A DNA stretch of 9,513 nucleotides, taken from positions 1-9,513 of the forward strand of contig SKJZ01000179.1 in NCBI GenBank assembly GCA_007121755.1, written 5' to 3'. Within the stretch, counting starts at the first letter, position 1. Each line of letters begins with the position of its first letter. Of the stretch, positions 1-5,957 are shown piece after piece. The notes under the pieces are model-generated. The model worked only from the letters and a program-made list of their open reading frames with translations, made no database searches and was not told the origin of the DNA. A program made the translations under genes and the position numbers. Source of the DNA: Halorhodospira sp. Its GTDB lineage: Bacteria > Pseudomonadota > Gammaproteobacteria > Nitrococcales > Halorhodospiraceae.

Positions 1-17
1 GACCGGGCGCTGGCCCC

Positions 18-572
18 ATGAAGGACATGACCGACATTACAAGAGTCCGAAGCCGGGAGCAGATCGTTGATGTCGTGAATCTGGCCGGCGAAATCTGGAC
101 GGAACACTACGTATCCATCGTGGGACGGGCGCAGGTGGACTACATGCTTGGCAAGTTCCAGAGCGCAGGGGCGATTGAGGCTCAGCTTTCCGACGGATAC
201 GAGTACTACATCGTCTCCCACGAGGGAAAGAGTGAGGGATACATGGCCATCGTCCCGGACGCAGACACAGGCACGGCCATGCTCAGCAAGATCTACGTAC
301 GACAATCCGCGCGCGGCCACGGATTCGGGCGTGCGATGCTGGAGTTTGCAGAGGCCGTCTGCAGAGAACGCCGGATCGGGCTCCTGTGGCTGACCATCAA
401 CAAGCACAACAGTCATTCGTTGGCCTGGTACATGCGGCAGGGATTCGAGCGCGCCGGATCAATCGTACAGGACATCGGTGGCGGCTTCGTGATGGACGAC
501 TATCGAATGGAAAAGACCATCGGCCAATCGGGTAAGGGCGGATTTCTATCCTGCCCTCCCCACACCGCTTAA
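18..572 (+). CDS. GNAT family N-acetyltransferase
   Basis: This 184-residue protein would transfer an acetyl group from acetyl-CoA to an amine; the substrate cannot be read from the sequence. The acetyl-CoA pyrophosphate loop is visible as RGHGFG (residues 99-104) after the beta-strand KIYVR. It is followed by the typical GNAT C-terminal half: the strand LLWLTIN, then a helix with NSHSLAWYMRQGF (131-143), where the Tyr is in the usual place of the general acid. The N-terminal part (EIWTEHY...VDYMLGKFQS) resembles small cytosolic GNATs of about 160-170 residues. No clear Shine-Dalgarno precedes position 18. A second ATG lies at 27, with AAGGA too close to it to serve. The frame stays open to the window edge, so the true start could be 18, 27 or further left. 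The last 15 or so residues extend beyond the GNAT fold. The mutarotase follows 37 nt downstream, so co-transcription is likely. Confidence 0.88.
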   Translation: MKDMTDITRVRSREQIVDVVNLAGEIWTEHYVSIVGRAQVDYMLGKFQSAGAIEAQLSDGYEYYIVSHEGKSEGYMAIVPDADTGTAMLSKIYVRQSARGHGFGRAMLEFAEAVCRERRIGLLWLTINKHNSHSLAWYMRQGFERAGSIVQDIGGGFVMDDYRMEKTIGQSGKGGFLSCPPHTA

Positions 573-609
573 CATGCCCCCATTACCCATACATACGGAG
601 TCGATCTTC

Positions 610-1518
610 ATGCTGGACGAACTCAAACAGCGCTTTCCCCACCCCGATGTCCGCTTTTATCAGAAAGATCAACTGCTCATGATCGAGCTGAACAACCGGT
701 ACGGCTCGGCCACTTTGACCGACCACGGCGGCACCTTGCTCAGCTACATCCCCGCCGGCGGCGACGAGGTAATCTGGGTCAGCGAGACGGCGGTGTACGA
801 CGGCGGCAAGCCGGTGCGCGGCGGGGTGCCCATCTGTTGGCCGTGGTTCGGCCCGTACGACTCGCAAGCGCTGGGCGCGGACCCGAGCGACGCGGCGAAG
901 AAGGGTCACGGCGTGGCGCGCTACGAATTCTGGCAGCTCAGCTCGGTGCGCAGCGTCGGCGATGCCACCGAGGTGGTGCTGCAACTGGAGCCCAACGACT
1001 CGATCCGCAAGGCCTGGCCGTTGCCGTTTGAACTGAAGCTCATCGTCACGCTGGGCGAGAAGCTGACCATGGAACTGGTCGGGAAGAACTGCAGCGACCG
1101 CGACTGGGTGGTCTCCGAAGCGTTCCATACCTACTTCCGGGTCGGGCAGGCGGAGGGCTTGGCCATCGAAGGTCTGGAAAAGACAAGCTATATCGACAAG
1201 GGCCGTGAGGGACAACGCTTTACCCAGGAGGGACCGCTACACCTGGAGTTGCCGATGGAGCGCATCTATCTCGACCAGCAGGGGGCGGTTGTCCTCGACG
1301 ACAGCGCCAACCACCGCAGGATCATGATGGAGAAGGTCAACAGCGCCAGCACCGTGGTCTGGAACCCGGGGCCAGAAGGGGCCAGGGGCTTCGCCGACAT
1401 GCCCGACGACCAATACGCGCACATGGTCTGTGTCGAGGCGGGCAATGCCCTGGATAACGCCTACCCGCTCAGGGCCGGCGAGTCTCACTCGATGGGGATG
1501 GTGATCGCCGCCGAATAG
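610..1518 (+). CDS. yeaD: D-hexose-6-phosphate mutarotase (aldose 1-epimerase family, YeaD-like)
   Basis: This cytosolic enzyme of the galactose-mutarotase fold is expected to interconvert the alpha and beta anomers of hexose-6-phosphates such as glucose-6-phosphate. From the ATG at 610 it is 302 residues, a normal length. Family signatures are RGGVPICWPWFGP (70-82), GHGVAR around H100, AFHTYF with H173, WNPG (251-254), ADMPDD (262-267) and CVEAG with E276. H173 and E276 have the spacing of the catalytic His/Glu pair known in this family. I chose the start at 610 because CGGAG lies 9 nt upstream and the protein then begins like its relatives (MLDELKQRFP). The same frame could begin at the ATG at 574, 2 nt after the previous gene, adding 12 unconvincing residues. 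The gene probably shares a transcript with the acetyltransferase upstream. Confidence 0.93.
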   Translation: MLDELKQRFPHPDVRFYQKDQLLMIELNNRYGSATLTDHGGTLLSYIPAGGDEVIWVSETAVYDGGKPVRGGVPICWPWFGPYDSQALGADPSDAAKKGHGVARYEFWQLSSVRSVGDATEVVLQLEPNDSIRKAWPLPFELKLIVTLGEKLTMELVGKNCSDRDWVVSEAFHTYFRVGQAEGLAIEGLEKTSYIDKGREGQRFTQEGPLHLELPMERIYLDQQGAVVLDDSANHRRIMMEKVNSASTVVWNPGPEGARGFADMPDDQYAHMVCVEAGNALDNAYPLRAGESHSMGMVIAAE

Positions 1519-1535
1519 TGTGACCGCGTCAGTAG

Positions 1536-1549
1536 GTGCGGCGCCGCAC
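1536..1549. repeat. 14-bp perfect palindrome after the mutarotase gene
   Basis: GTGCGGC is followed directly by its exact reverse complement GCCGCAC, starting 18 nt after the mutarotase stop codon. As RNA it would fold to only a 5-bp stem with a 4-nt loop, and no T-run follows, so it is a weak candidate for an intrinsic terminator. It could instead be a protein-binding dyad in the 94-nt gap before the DUF3185 gene. I see no convincing sigma-70 promoter in that gap. Confidence 0.35.
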
Positions 1550-1612
1550 AGAGCATACCGGTCTGAGGTGTTGTCATGATACGCACAGATTTGTTGCTAA
1601 ACGGATATCATC

Positions 1613-1822
1613 ATGCACGTCAATCTGCTCTTAGGCGTTCTTTTTCTGGTTGTGGCCGCAGTGTTGCTGTATTTCGGCTACACCGCGTCGCAGGGTATCG
1701 GCGAGCAGATCCACGAAACATTCACCGGGCGATTTACCGACTCGACAACCTGGTACTTTGTGTTCGGTATCGGGGCAGCCATATGCGGTGTGATTTTACT
1801 GGCATCCTGGATGCGAAGCTGA
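1613..1822 (+). CDS. DUF3185 family small membrane protein
   Basis: This 69-residue inner-membrane protein has two predicted helices, residues 4-22 (LLLGVLFLVVAAVLLYFGY) and about 47-66 (WYFVFGIGAAICGVILLASW). They are joined by a polar loop reading TASQGIGEQIHETFTGRFTDSTTW. The pattern LLYFGYxASQ, then TFTG, then TDxTTWYF matches the DUF3185 family as I know it; no biochemical function is established. A modest CGGA lies 7 nt before the ATG. An overlapping frame starting at 1576 is longer (85 codons) but Arg/His-rich with no membrane pattern, and is rejected. The next small membrane gene begins 14 nt downstream, so the two are almost certainly co-transcribed. Base composition is visibly lower in GC than the flanking housekeeping genes, partly because the protein is hydrophobic. 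Confidence 0.82.
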   Translation: MHVNLLLGVLFLVVAAVLLYFGYTASQGIGEQIHETFTGRFTDSTTWYFVFGIGAAICGVILLASWMRS

Positions 1823-1836
1823 TCCGGAGATAGTGA

Positions 1837-1983
1837 ATGATTGAACTCATTGTCGTTCTACTGATTGTCTTCTGGCTAATCGGGCTTTTTACCTCAACCA
1901 CCATGGGTGGACTCATTCACATCCTCCTAGTCATTGCGGTGGTGGTATTACTGGTTCGTGTCATTCAAGGGCGACGCTTGTAA
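1837..1983 (+). CDS. lmo0937 family (DUF5670) very small membrane protein
   Basis: This 48-residue ORF is easily missed by a length cut-off. It reads as two hydrophobic segments (about 2-18 and 25-42) separated by TSTTMGG, ending in the basic tail RVIQGRRL. The layout of WLIGLFTSTTMGGLIHILLV followed by a helix and an IQGRRL-like end is the hallmark of the lmo0937 family, normally 48-50 residues, so it looks full length. A good Shine-Dalgarno (GGAG at 1826-1829) sits 7 nt before the ATG, supporting translation. It follows the DUF3185 gene by 14 nt. The family has no proven activity; members often lie near genes of general or envelope stress responses, which fits this neighbourhood but is only association. 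Confidence 0.85.
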   Translation: MIELIVVLLIVFWLIGLFTSTTMGGLIHILLVIAVVVLLVRVIQGRRL

Positions 1984-2030
1984 CGATGCCGGTGGGTTGT
2001 TTAACTGTACTAACCTTTCGGGAGGTATGG

Positions 2031-2059
2031 TCAGCACGTCCGTTGTGTCTGGCTAAAAT
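2031..2059 (+). promoter_or_regulatory. possible sigma-70 promoter before the metallopeptidase
   Basis: TAAAAT at 2054-2059 matches the -10 consensus at five of six positions. A poor -35 (TCAGCA, three of six) lies 17 nt upstream. Transcription would begin about 30 nt before the metallopeptidase start codon. The alternative is read-through from the small membrane genes, whose last stop is 112 nt upstream. The weak -35 keeps this tentative. Confidence 0.3.
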
Positions 2060-2095
2060 CATTACGACGGCTGACGTCGTTTTGGAGCTCCGCCG

Positions 2096-3061
2096 ATGCG
2101 TGTCTTTGCCAATCCGGTTGGTGCCGGTTCTCTCTGGTTCGACAACCTCGCCACTGCCGACGGAACGCCTGTCGCCTATGATCCGCAGGCGCGCGCTTTT
2201 TTGCCGATGCCGCCGTTCTGCGCCAACCGGGAAAGAATCGGGTGTAACTGGATCGCGCCGAAAGAGGGTGCATTCTGCCGATCCTGCGCGATGACGGCGT
2301 TGGCGCCTGATCCTGAAATTCCCAACGCCATCCCCAACTGGGCGCAGACCGAGGCGGCCAAACGGTGGGCTCTGGATAATCTGGGGCGCTGGCATTGGTT
2401 TCGGCCGGAGGATCCAGGCGCGCGGCCAGTGTTTCATCTGCTTGCGGAAGGTCCGACCCCCGTTCCCATGGGGCACGCCGAGGGGGTGGTCACTATCAGC
2501 GTGGCGGAGGTGGATCCCATCCTGCTTACCATCCGCCGTGAGGCTCTAGAAGAGCCTTACCGCACCATGATAGGCCACATGCGCCACGAGCTTGCCCACA
2601 TGCTCTGGTGGCGGCTTAGCCTTCGCAATGATTTTCTCGATGCATTCCGTGCCATATTCGGTGATGAGCGGATTGATTATCCGGCGGCGCTTCAATACCA
2701 CTACGAGAACGGCCCGCCGGCCGAGTGGAAACAGTACTACCTGACTAGTTACGCCTCTGCACACCCCCATGAGGATTGGGCGGAAACGGCGGCGCACCTG
2801 CTGCACCTGACGGACATCGCCGACAGCTTCGTGGCCACCGGCCTGTCATCGCCGCAGATACCGAACGCCGGCTGGGATCCCTATTCGGAGCCTGATGCCG
2901 AGCGGCTGATCCAAATCACGGCCGCGCTTACCGTGGGCGTCAACCACATCAATCGCTCCATGGGGTTATCGGACCTCTATCCGTTCGTGTTGTCGAGCCA
3001 CGCCCGTTCTAAGCTGGCATTTGTGCATAACTGGTTACGTCGGGGCGCCCAGGGGCTTTGA
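2096..3061 (+). CDS. putative zinc-binding metallopeptidase (Peptidase_Mx-like, PF15887 type)
   Basis: This 321-residue protein carries a gluzincin-style HExxH motif, HELAH at 164-168, within MIGHMRHELAHMLWW. A second conserved block, YENGPPAEW (203-211) and SYASAHPHEDWAETAAHLLHL (218-238), probably holds the third zinc ligand. These blocks in this order match the putative zinc-binding metallopeptidase family. Near the N-terminus a Cys cluster C42-x7-C50-x10-C61-x2-C64 (FCANRERIGCNW...CRSC) looks like the family's zinc ribbon. However, the Cys pairs I expect in the first 25 residues (CxxC...CxxC) are absent and replaced by ANPVGAGSLWFDN. No signal peptide or membrane helix is visible, so it is probably cytosolic. 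GGAG (2084-2087) lies 8 nt before the ATG. The substrate is unknown. It lies between small membrane proteins and a PRC-barrel protein in what may be a stress cassette. Confidence 0.85.
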   Translation: MRVFANPVGAGSLWFDNLATADGTPVAYDPQARAFLPMPPFCANRERIGCNWIAPKEGAFCRSCAMTALAPDPEIPNAIPNWAQTEAAKRWALDNLGRWHWFRPEDPGARPVFHLLAEGPTPVPMGHAEGVVTISVAEVDPILLTIRREALEEPYRTMIGHMRHELAHMLWWRLSLRNDFLDAFRAIFGDERIDYPAALQYHYENGPPAEWKQYYLTSYASAHPHEDWAETAAHLLHLTDIADSFVATGLSSPQIPNAGWDPYSEPDAERLIQITAALTVGVNHINRSMGLSDLYPFVLSSHARSKLAFVHNWLRRGAQGL

Positions 3062-3086
3062 AGCGCCTTAAGAGCGTATGGGGAGC

Positions 3087-3177
3087 TGCGTCACAGGACA
3101 ATCAATCGGGTGCGTCACCGCACCGACTGCACCTTCGCTTACATCCACTCTGAAATGGCATTCCCGCGACTCGGGAA
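3087..3177 (+). other. intergenic repeats and hairpins before the PRC-barrel gene
   Basis: The 174-nt gap 3062-3235 holds three structures. TGCGTCAC is repeated exactly at 3087-3094 and 3111-3118, 24 nt apart, which could be a tandem operator. TCGGGTGCG...CGCACCGA (3106-3126) folds into a stem with one bulged G and a TCAC loop, a possible factor-dependent terminator of the metallopeptidase gene. TTCCCG (3161-3166) pairs with CGGGAA (3172-3177) across a 5-nt loop. None is followed by a T-run. I could not identify a confident promoter, although transcription of the PRC-barrel gene probably starts in this gap. Confidence 0.35.
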
Positions 3178-3235
3178 CTGCGCTCAAATCCCATGAGAGT
3201 CCGGCAAACGGTCGGCCTTCAGAGGAGAAACAACC

Positions 3236-3739
3236 ATGAAATTGATGAGTAAGCTACCCGCACTGACCCTCGCCGCCGCCATTGTTCCGGCATTGGCACT
3301 GAGCACAACCGTATTCGCGGAGGACCGCAGCGGCATGGAGGCTGACGCCGAGCAGCGCGGCGGCGAGCAGGGCGCCTATGGTGAAAGTGCCGGTGAGCAG
3401 CGTGCCGGTGACCGGCTTGCCGGTGAGCAAGATGCCGGCGAGCAGTACCTTAGTGCCAAGCCCGAGGGGTCATTCTATTCCGACGAGATGATCGGCAAGA
3501 CCGTCAAACACCGCGGATCGGATGAAGACGTCGGCGAGATCTCGGATCTGGTCATTGGCGACGACGGCCGCATCGTTGGCGTCGTGGTCACGACTGGCAC
3601 CTTCCTGGGGCTCGGCGGACAGGAGGTTGGTTTGGGCTGGGATCAAATTGAGCACTCCATGGAAGATGACGAGTCCGTGTTTTTCGTAGACATGGACGAG
3701 GAGACACTGCGGAACGCGCCCGAACACAAGCGCGAGTGA
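3236..3739 (+). CDS. exported PRC-barrel domain protein with an AGEQx repeat linker
   Basis: This 167-residue protein starts with a clear Sec signal peptide: basic MKLMSK, a hydrophobic core, and probable cleavage after VFA at residue 28. A low-complexity Glu/Gln/Gly/Ala linker follows (about 29-73), including four tandem pentapeptides AGEQR-AGDRL-AGEQD-AGEQY (52-71). The C-terminal part (about 79-158) is a PRC-barrel: GSFYSDEMIGKTV, then GEISDLVIGDDGRIVGVVV, then a glycine-rich turn and VGLGWDQIE. PRC-barrels are small beta-barrels known from RimM and photosynthetic reaction-centre H subunits; exported versions are common in proteobacteria and their role is mostly unknown. The mature protein is strongly acidic, which would suit a saline environment. 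AGGAG (3223-3227) lies 8 nt before the ATG. A hairpin 12 nt after the stop suggests it ends its own transcript. Confidence 0.87.
   Translation: MKLMSKLPALTLAAAIVPALALSTTVFAEDRSGMEADAEQRGGEQGAYGESAGEQRAGDRLAGEQDAGEQYLSAKPEGSFYSDEMIGKTVKHRGSDEDVGEISDLVIGDDGRIVGVVVTTGTFLGLGGQEVGLGWDQIEHSMEDDESVFFVDMDEETLRNAPEHKRE
3389..3448 (+). repeat. 15-nt tandem repeat, four copies, inside the PRC-barrel gene
   Basis: Units begin at 3389, 3404, 3419 and 3434. Each starts GCCGGTGA or GCCGGCGA, and three of the four continue with GCA. The unit is a multiple of three, so copy changes keep the reading frame and add or remove one AGEQx pentapeptide. Related but less regular GGCGAGCAG words lie just upstream (3361-3370). 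The variation is mostly at the last two codon positions of each unit, consistent with recent duplication followed by drift. Confidence 0.75.
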
Positions 3740-3750
3740 CCCAACCACAA

Positions 3751-3779
3751 CCAAGGGGGGCACGACGTGCCCCCGTTGG
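3751..3779 (+). terminator. strong hairpin after the PRC-barrel gene
   Basis: GGGGGCAC (3756-3763) and GTGCCCCC (3767-3774) form an 8-bp stem with a GAC loop. After one G-G mismatch it is extended by CCAA (3751-3754) pairing with TTGG (3776-3779). It starts 12 nt after the PRC-barrel stop codon, where a terminator is expected. No T-run follows, so either it works without a canonical U-tract or it protects the 3' end of the mRNA. Confidence 0.55.
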
Positions 3780-3855
3780 CTTAACACCGCGGCAAAAGGT
3801 TTGCGCATCGCGTGCCCGCGCTGACCAGCAATCCAGGTCGACACCCTGCCATCCA

Positions 3856-3889
3856 CTGACAGAACTGGGGATGCCAGGACGATACATAG
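3856..3889 (+). promoter_or_regulatory. weak candidate promoter before the 74-codon ORF
   Basis: CTGACA at 3856-3861 matches the -35 consensus at five of six positions. The A/T-richer stretch GATACATA at 3881-3888 is the only -10-like sequence near the right distance; with GATACA as the -10 the spacer is 19 nt, which is long. It lies downstream of the hairpin at 3751-3779 and just before a good ribosome binding site, so a promoter is needed about here if the ORF is expressed. Confidence 0.25.
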
Positions 3890-3905
3890 AGGGCGAAGGA
3901 ACCCC

Positions 3906-4130
3906 ATGAGCTCCGAGAAGAGCACGCATACTGGGTTTACAGCCGGCGAGCAACGGCTGCTCCGTTACACCATTGTCGCCCTTAGCGCTGTCACCTTGGT
4001 GGGCACGATCGTGTTCATCATCTGGGTTCTCGGACAAATCATCGGCGCCCTGCACGCCCTTCGCCGCGCGGCCCCACTGCCACGGCCGTTTGTCGGTACC
4101 AGCCTCGGGGGCATCTGCGGCGTCGGCTGA
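3906..4130 (+). CDS. small single-helix membrane protein, possibly a 5' remnant of a larger gene
   Basis: This is a 74-codon ORF with a convincing start: AAGGA (3896-3900) lies 5 nt before the ATG. Residues 1-20 are hydrophilic, and 21-44 form one strongly hydrophobic helix (YTIVALSAVTLVGTIVFIIWVLGQ). After GALHAL (47-52) the character changes abruptly to RRAAPLPRPFVGTSLGGICGVG, which looks like out-of-gene translation rather than an evolved tail. The N-terminal layout (a polar start, TAGEQRLLRY, a helix ending near a short amphipathic stretch) recalls the first helix of AI-2E/PerM-type transporters, so the ORF may be what remains after a deletion. That resemblance is from memory and weak. 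No downstream frame up to argS restores a membrane-protein pattern. It could also be a genuine orphan small protein. Confidence 0.45.
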   Translation: MSSEKSTHTGFTAGEQRLLRYTIVALSAVTLVGTIVFIIWVLGQIIGALHALRRAAPLPRPFVGTSLGGICGVG

Positions 4131-4149
4131 ATGTGCAGGCACGAAGGTG

Positions 4150-4179
4150 CTGGCACGAGCGCGTGGCGATCCGGATAAT
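4150..4179 (+). promoter_or_regulatory. candidate sigma-70 promoter for argS
   Basis: GATAAT at 4174-4179 matches the -10 consensus at five of six positions. CTGGCA at 4150-4155 (four of six) lies 18 nt upstream. Initiation around 4186 would leave a leader of roughly 22 nt containing the argS Shine-Dalgarno (GGAG, 4197-4200). The position just ahead of the argS-SPOR operon makes it plausible. Confidence 0.4.
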
Positions 4180-4207
4180 GGGCCGCTTTCCTGAGCGGAG
4201 ATAGTCG

Positions 4208-5947
4208 ATGAAGCGGCACATCGTCGCCCTGTTGGCCGATGCCCTGGAGCAACTGAAGCGGGATGGGAAACTCCCCGTCGACGCCGACCCCGAGATCCAG
4301 GTGGAGCGCGCCCGTGACCGCGCCCACGGCGACTACGCGGCCAACACCGCAATGATGTTGGCCAAGGTTGCCCGCAAGCCGCCGCGCGAGCTGGCCGAGG
4401 CGATTCGGGCGGCGCTTCCCCCGTCGCCTGACGTGGCGTCGGTGGAGGTGGCTGGACCAGGGTTTCTGAACTTCATTCTAACCCCAGCGGCTCGGTTGGC
4501 ATCGATCCGCCGGGCCGTGGACGAGGGCGCCGACTACGGCCGCGGTAAGCCCGGCAGCCTCGGATCGGCGCTGGTCGAGTTCGTCTCCGCCAACCCGACC
4601 GGCCCGCTGCATGTTGGGCACGGGCGTGGCGCCGCCTTCGGCGACGCGCTGGCCAACCTGTTGGAGGCGGCCGGGTGGTGCGTCCACCGCGAGTACTACG
4701 TCAATGACGCCGGGCGGCAGATGGACATACTCGCGCTATCGTTGTGGCTGCGCTATCTGCAAGCCGCCGGCGAGATGGTGCCGTTTCCGGAGAAGGGCTA
4801 CCGGGGCGAGTACCTGATCGAACACGCCCGCGAGTTGCTCTCCCGGGAACCGCGGCGCTTCATCCGGCCGGCGGCGGATCTCGCCGACGGCCTCTCCGCG
4901 GATGAACCGGAGGCGTATCTCGACGCCTTGGTGGGCCGCGCGCGCGACGCGCTCGGCGCGGATGACTACCGCGCCGTCCTGGACTTCGCGCTGGACGCAA
5001 TCCTCGACGATATTCGTGACGACCTGGAGGCGTTCAGCGTCAGCTTCCACAACTACTTCTCCGAACGCGACCTGGCCGACCGGATTGAGCCGGCCATCCA
5101 ACGGCTGACCGACGCCGGTCACACCTATAAGGCCGACGGTGCGCTCTGGTTTCGCGCCAGCGCCTTCGGCGACGACAAGGATCGTGTGCTGCGCCGCGAG
5201 AACGGCGTAACGACCTACTTCGCGGCGGACGTGGCCTACCACCTCGATAAGCTAGAGCGCGGCTTCGATGCTTTGGTCGACGTATGGGGCTCCGATCACC
5301 ACGGCTACGTGCCACGGCTGCGAGCAGCACTGACGGCCTTGGGCGCCGATCCGAAGCGTCTAGAGGTCCACCTGGTGCAGTTCGCGATACTCTACCGGGG
5401 CGGCGAGAAGCTACCGATGTCGACCCGCGCCGGCGAGTTCGTCACCCTGCGCGAACTCCGCGACGAGGTTGGCAAGGACGCTGCGCGCTTCTTCTATGCC
5501 ATGCGCCGTGCGGAGCAGCACCTCGACTTCGATCTCGATCTTGCCAAGTCGCAGTCCGCAGACAATCCGGTCTACTACGTCCAGTACGCCCACGCCCGCA
5601 TCTACAGCGTCTTCCGCCAACTCGGCGAAAGGGGGCTGACGCACGACACGGCGCGGGGCGCTGAGAATCTGCACCTGCTTGAGACCGAGCACGAAGAGGC
5701 GGTCATCGACCTCATCGGACGCTACCCGGAGATCGTCGAAGGGGCTGCCGCCGCCCGGGAGCCGCACCAGATCGCCCAGTATCTGCGCGAACTGGCGGCG
5801 GCGTTCCACACCTACTACAAGGCGGTCCCGTTCATCGTCGACCATCCCGCGCTGCGCGATGCCCGGCTCACTCTGATCACCGCGCTGCGCCGTGTAGTGG
5901 CCAACGGGCTCGCTATACTGGGCGTCAGCGCTCCGGAACGGATGTAG
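4208..5947 (+). CDS. argS: arginyl-tRNA synthetase
   Basis: ArgS attaches L-arginine to tRNA-Arg in the cytosol using ATP. At 579 residues it is a full-length class I synthetase. The N-terminal tRNA D-loop-recognition domain covers about 1-85 (ERARDRAHGDYAANTAMMLAK). The HIGH-type signature is HVGH at 135-138 within ANPTGPLHVGHGRG. WGSDHHGYVPRL is the usual mid-domain block. The KMSKS loop is degenerate, KLPMSTRAGEF from 401, with P403 at the first lysine position; many ArgRSs lack the canonical lysine, so this is expected. LDFDLDLAKSQSADNPVYYVQYAHAR is the gammaproteobacterial-type sequence leading into the C-terminal DALR anticodon-binding domain (about 465-579). GGAG lies 7 nt before the ATG. 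The SPOR gene starts 10 nt after the stop. In many gammaproteobacteria priA precedes argS; here it does not. Confidence 0.98.
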   Translation: MKRHIVALLADALEQLKRDGKLPVDADPEIQVERARDRAHGDYAANTAMMLAKVARKPPRELAEAIRAALPPSPDVASVEVAGPGFLNFILTPAARLASIRRAVDEGADYGRGKPGSLGSALVEFVSANPTGPLHVGHGRGAAFGDALANLLEAAGWCVHREYYVNDAGRQMDILALSLWLRYLQAAGEMVPFPEKGYRGEYLIEHARELLSREPRRFIRPAADLADGLSADEPEAYLDALVGRARDALGADDYRAVLDFALDAILDDIRDDLEAFSVSFHNYFSERDLADRIEPAIQRLTDAGHTYKADGALWFRASAFGDDKDRVLRRENGVTTYFAADVAYHLDKLERGFDALVDVWGSDHHGYVPRLRAALTALGADPKRLEVHLVQFAILYRGGEKLPMSTRAGEFVTLRELRDEVGKDAARFFYAMRRAEQHLDFDLDLAKSQSADNPVYYVQYAHARIYSVFRQLGERGLTHDTARGAENLHLLETEHEEAVIDLIGRYPEIVEGAAAAREPHQIAQYLRELAAAFHTYYKAVPFIVDHPALRDARLTLITALRRVVANGLAILGVSAPERM

Positions 5948-5957
5948 GACGCCGTAC

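Noticed and set aside
583..1215. 210-codon minus-strand frame opposite the mutarotase
   Set aside because: The mutarotase has clear catalytic motifs, and this frame has none and no ribosome binding site I could find.
1576..1833. 85-codon plus-strand frame overlapping the DUF3185 gene
   Set aside because: It is longer than the real gene but has no membrane pattern or family resemblance. The overlapping 69-codon frame matches DUF3185.
3172..3180. GGGAACT upstream of the PRC-barrel gene as an ECF-sigma -35 box
   Set aside because: No matching -10 (GTT-like or TCTGA-like) occurs at the expected spacing, and the motif is already explained as one arm of a small hairpin.
3190..3200. CCCATGAG upstream of the PRC-barrel gene as a heat-shock sigma-32 -10 box
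   Set aside because: No CTTGAAA-like -35 lies 13-15 nt upstream.
4151..4167. TGGCACG upstream of argS as a sigma-54 promoter
   Set aside because: The -24 half looks right, but the required GC at -12 is out of place by 2 nt, and the overlapping sigma-70-like match is better.
3588..4352. 254-codon minus-strand frame across the PRC-barrel, the gap and the argS start
   Set aside because: It runs through three unrelated plus-strand features and is an Arg/Pro/Ser-rich low-complexity translation.
5408..5430. Missing lysine in the ArgS KMSKS loop as a sign of a defective enzyme
   Set aside because: Many functional ArgRSs lack this lysine, and the rest of the protein is intact.
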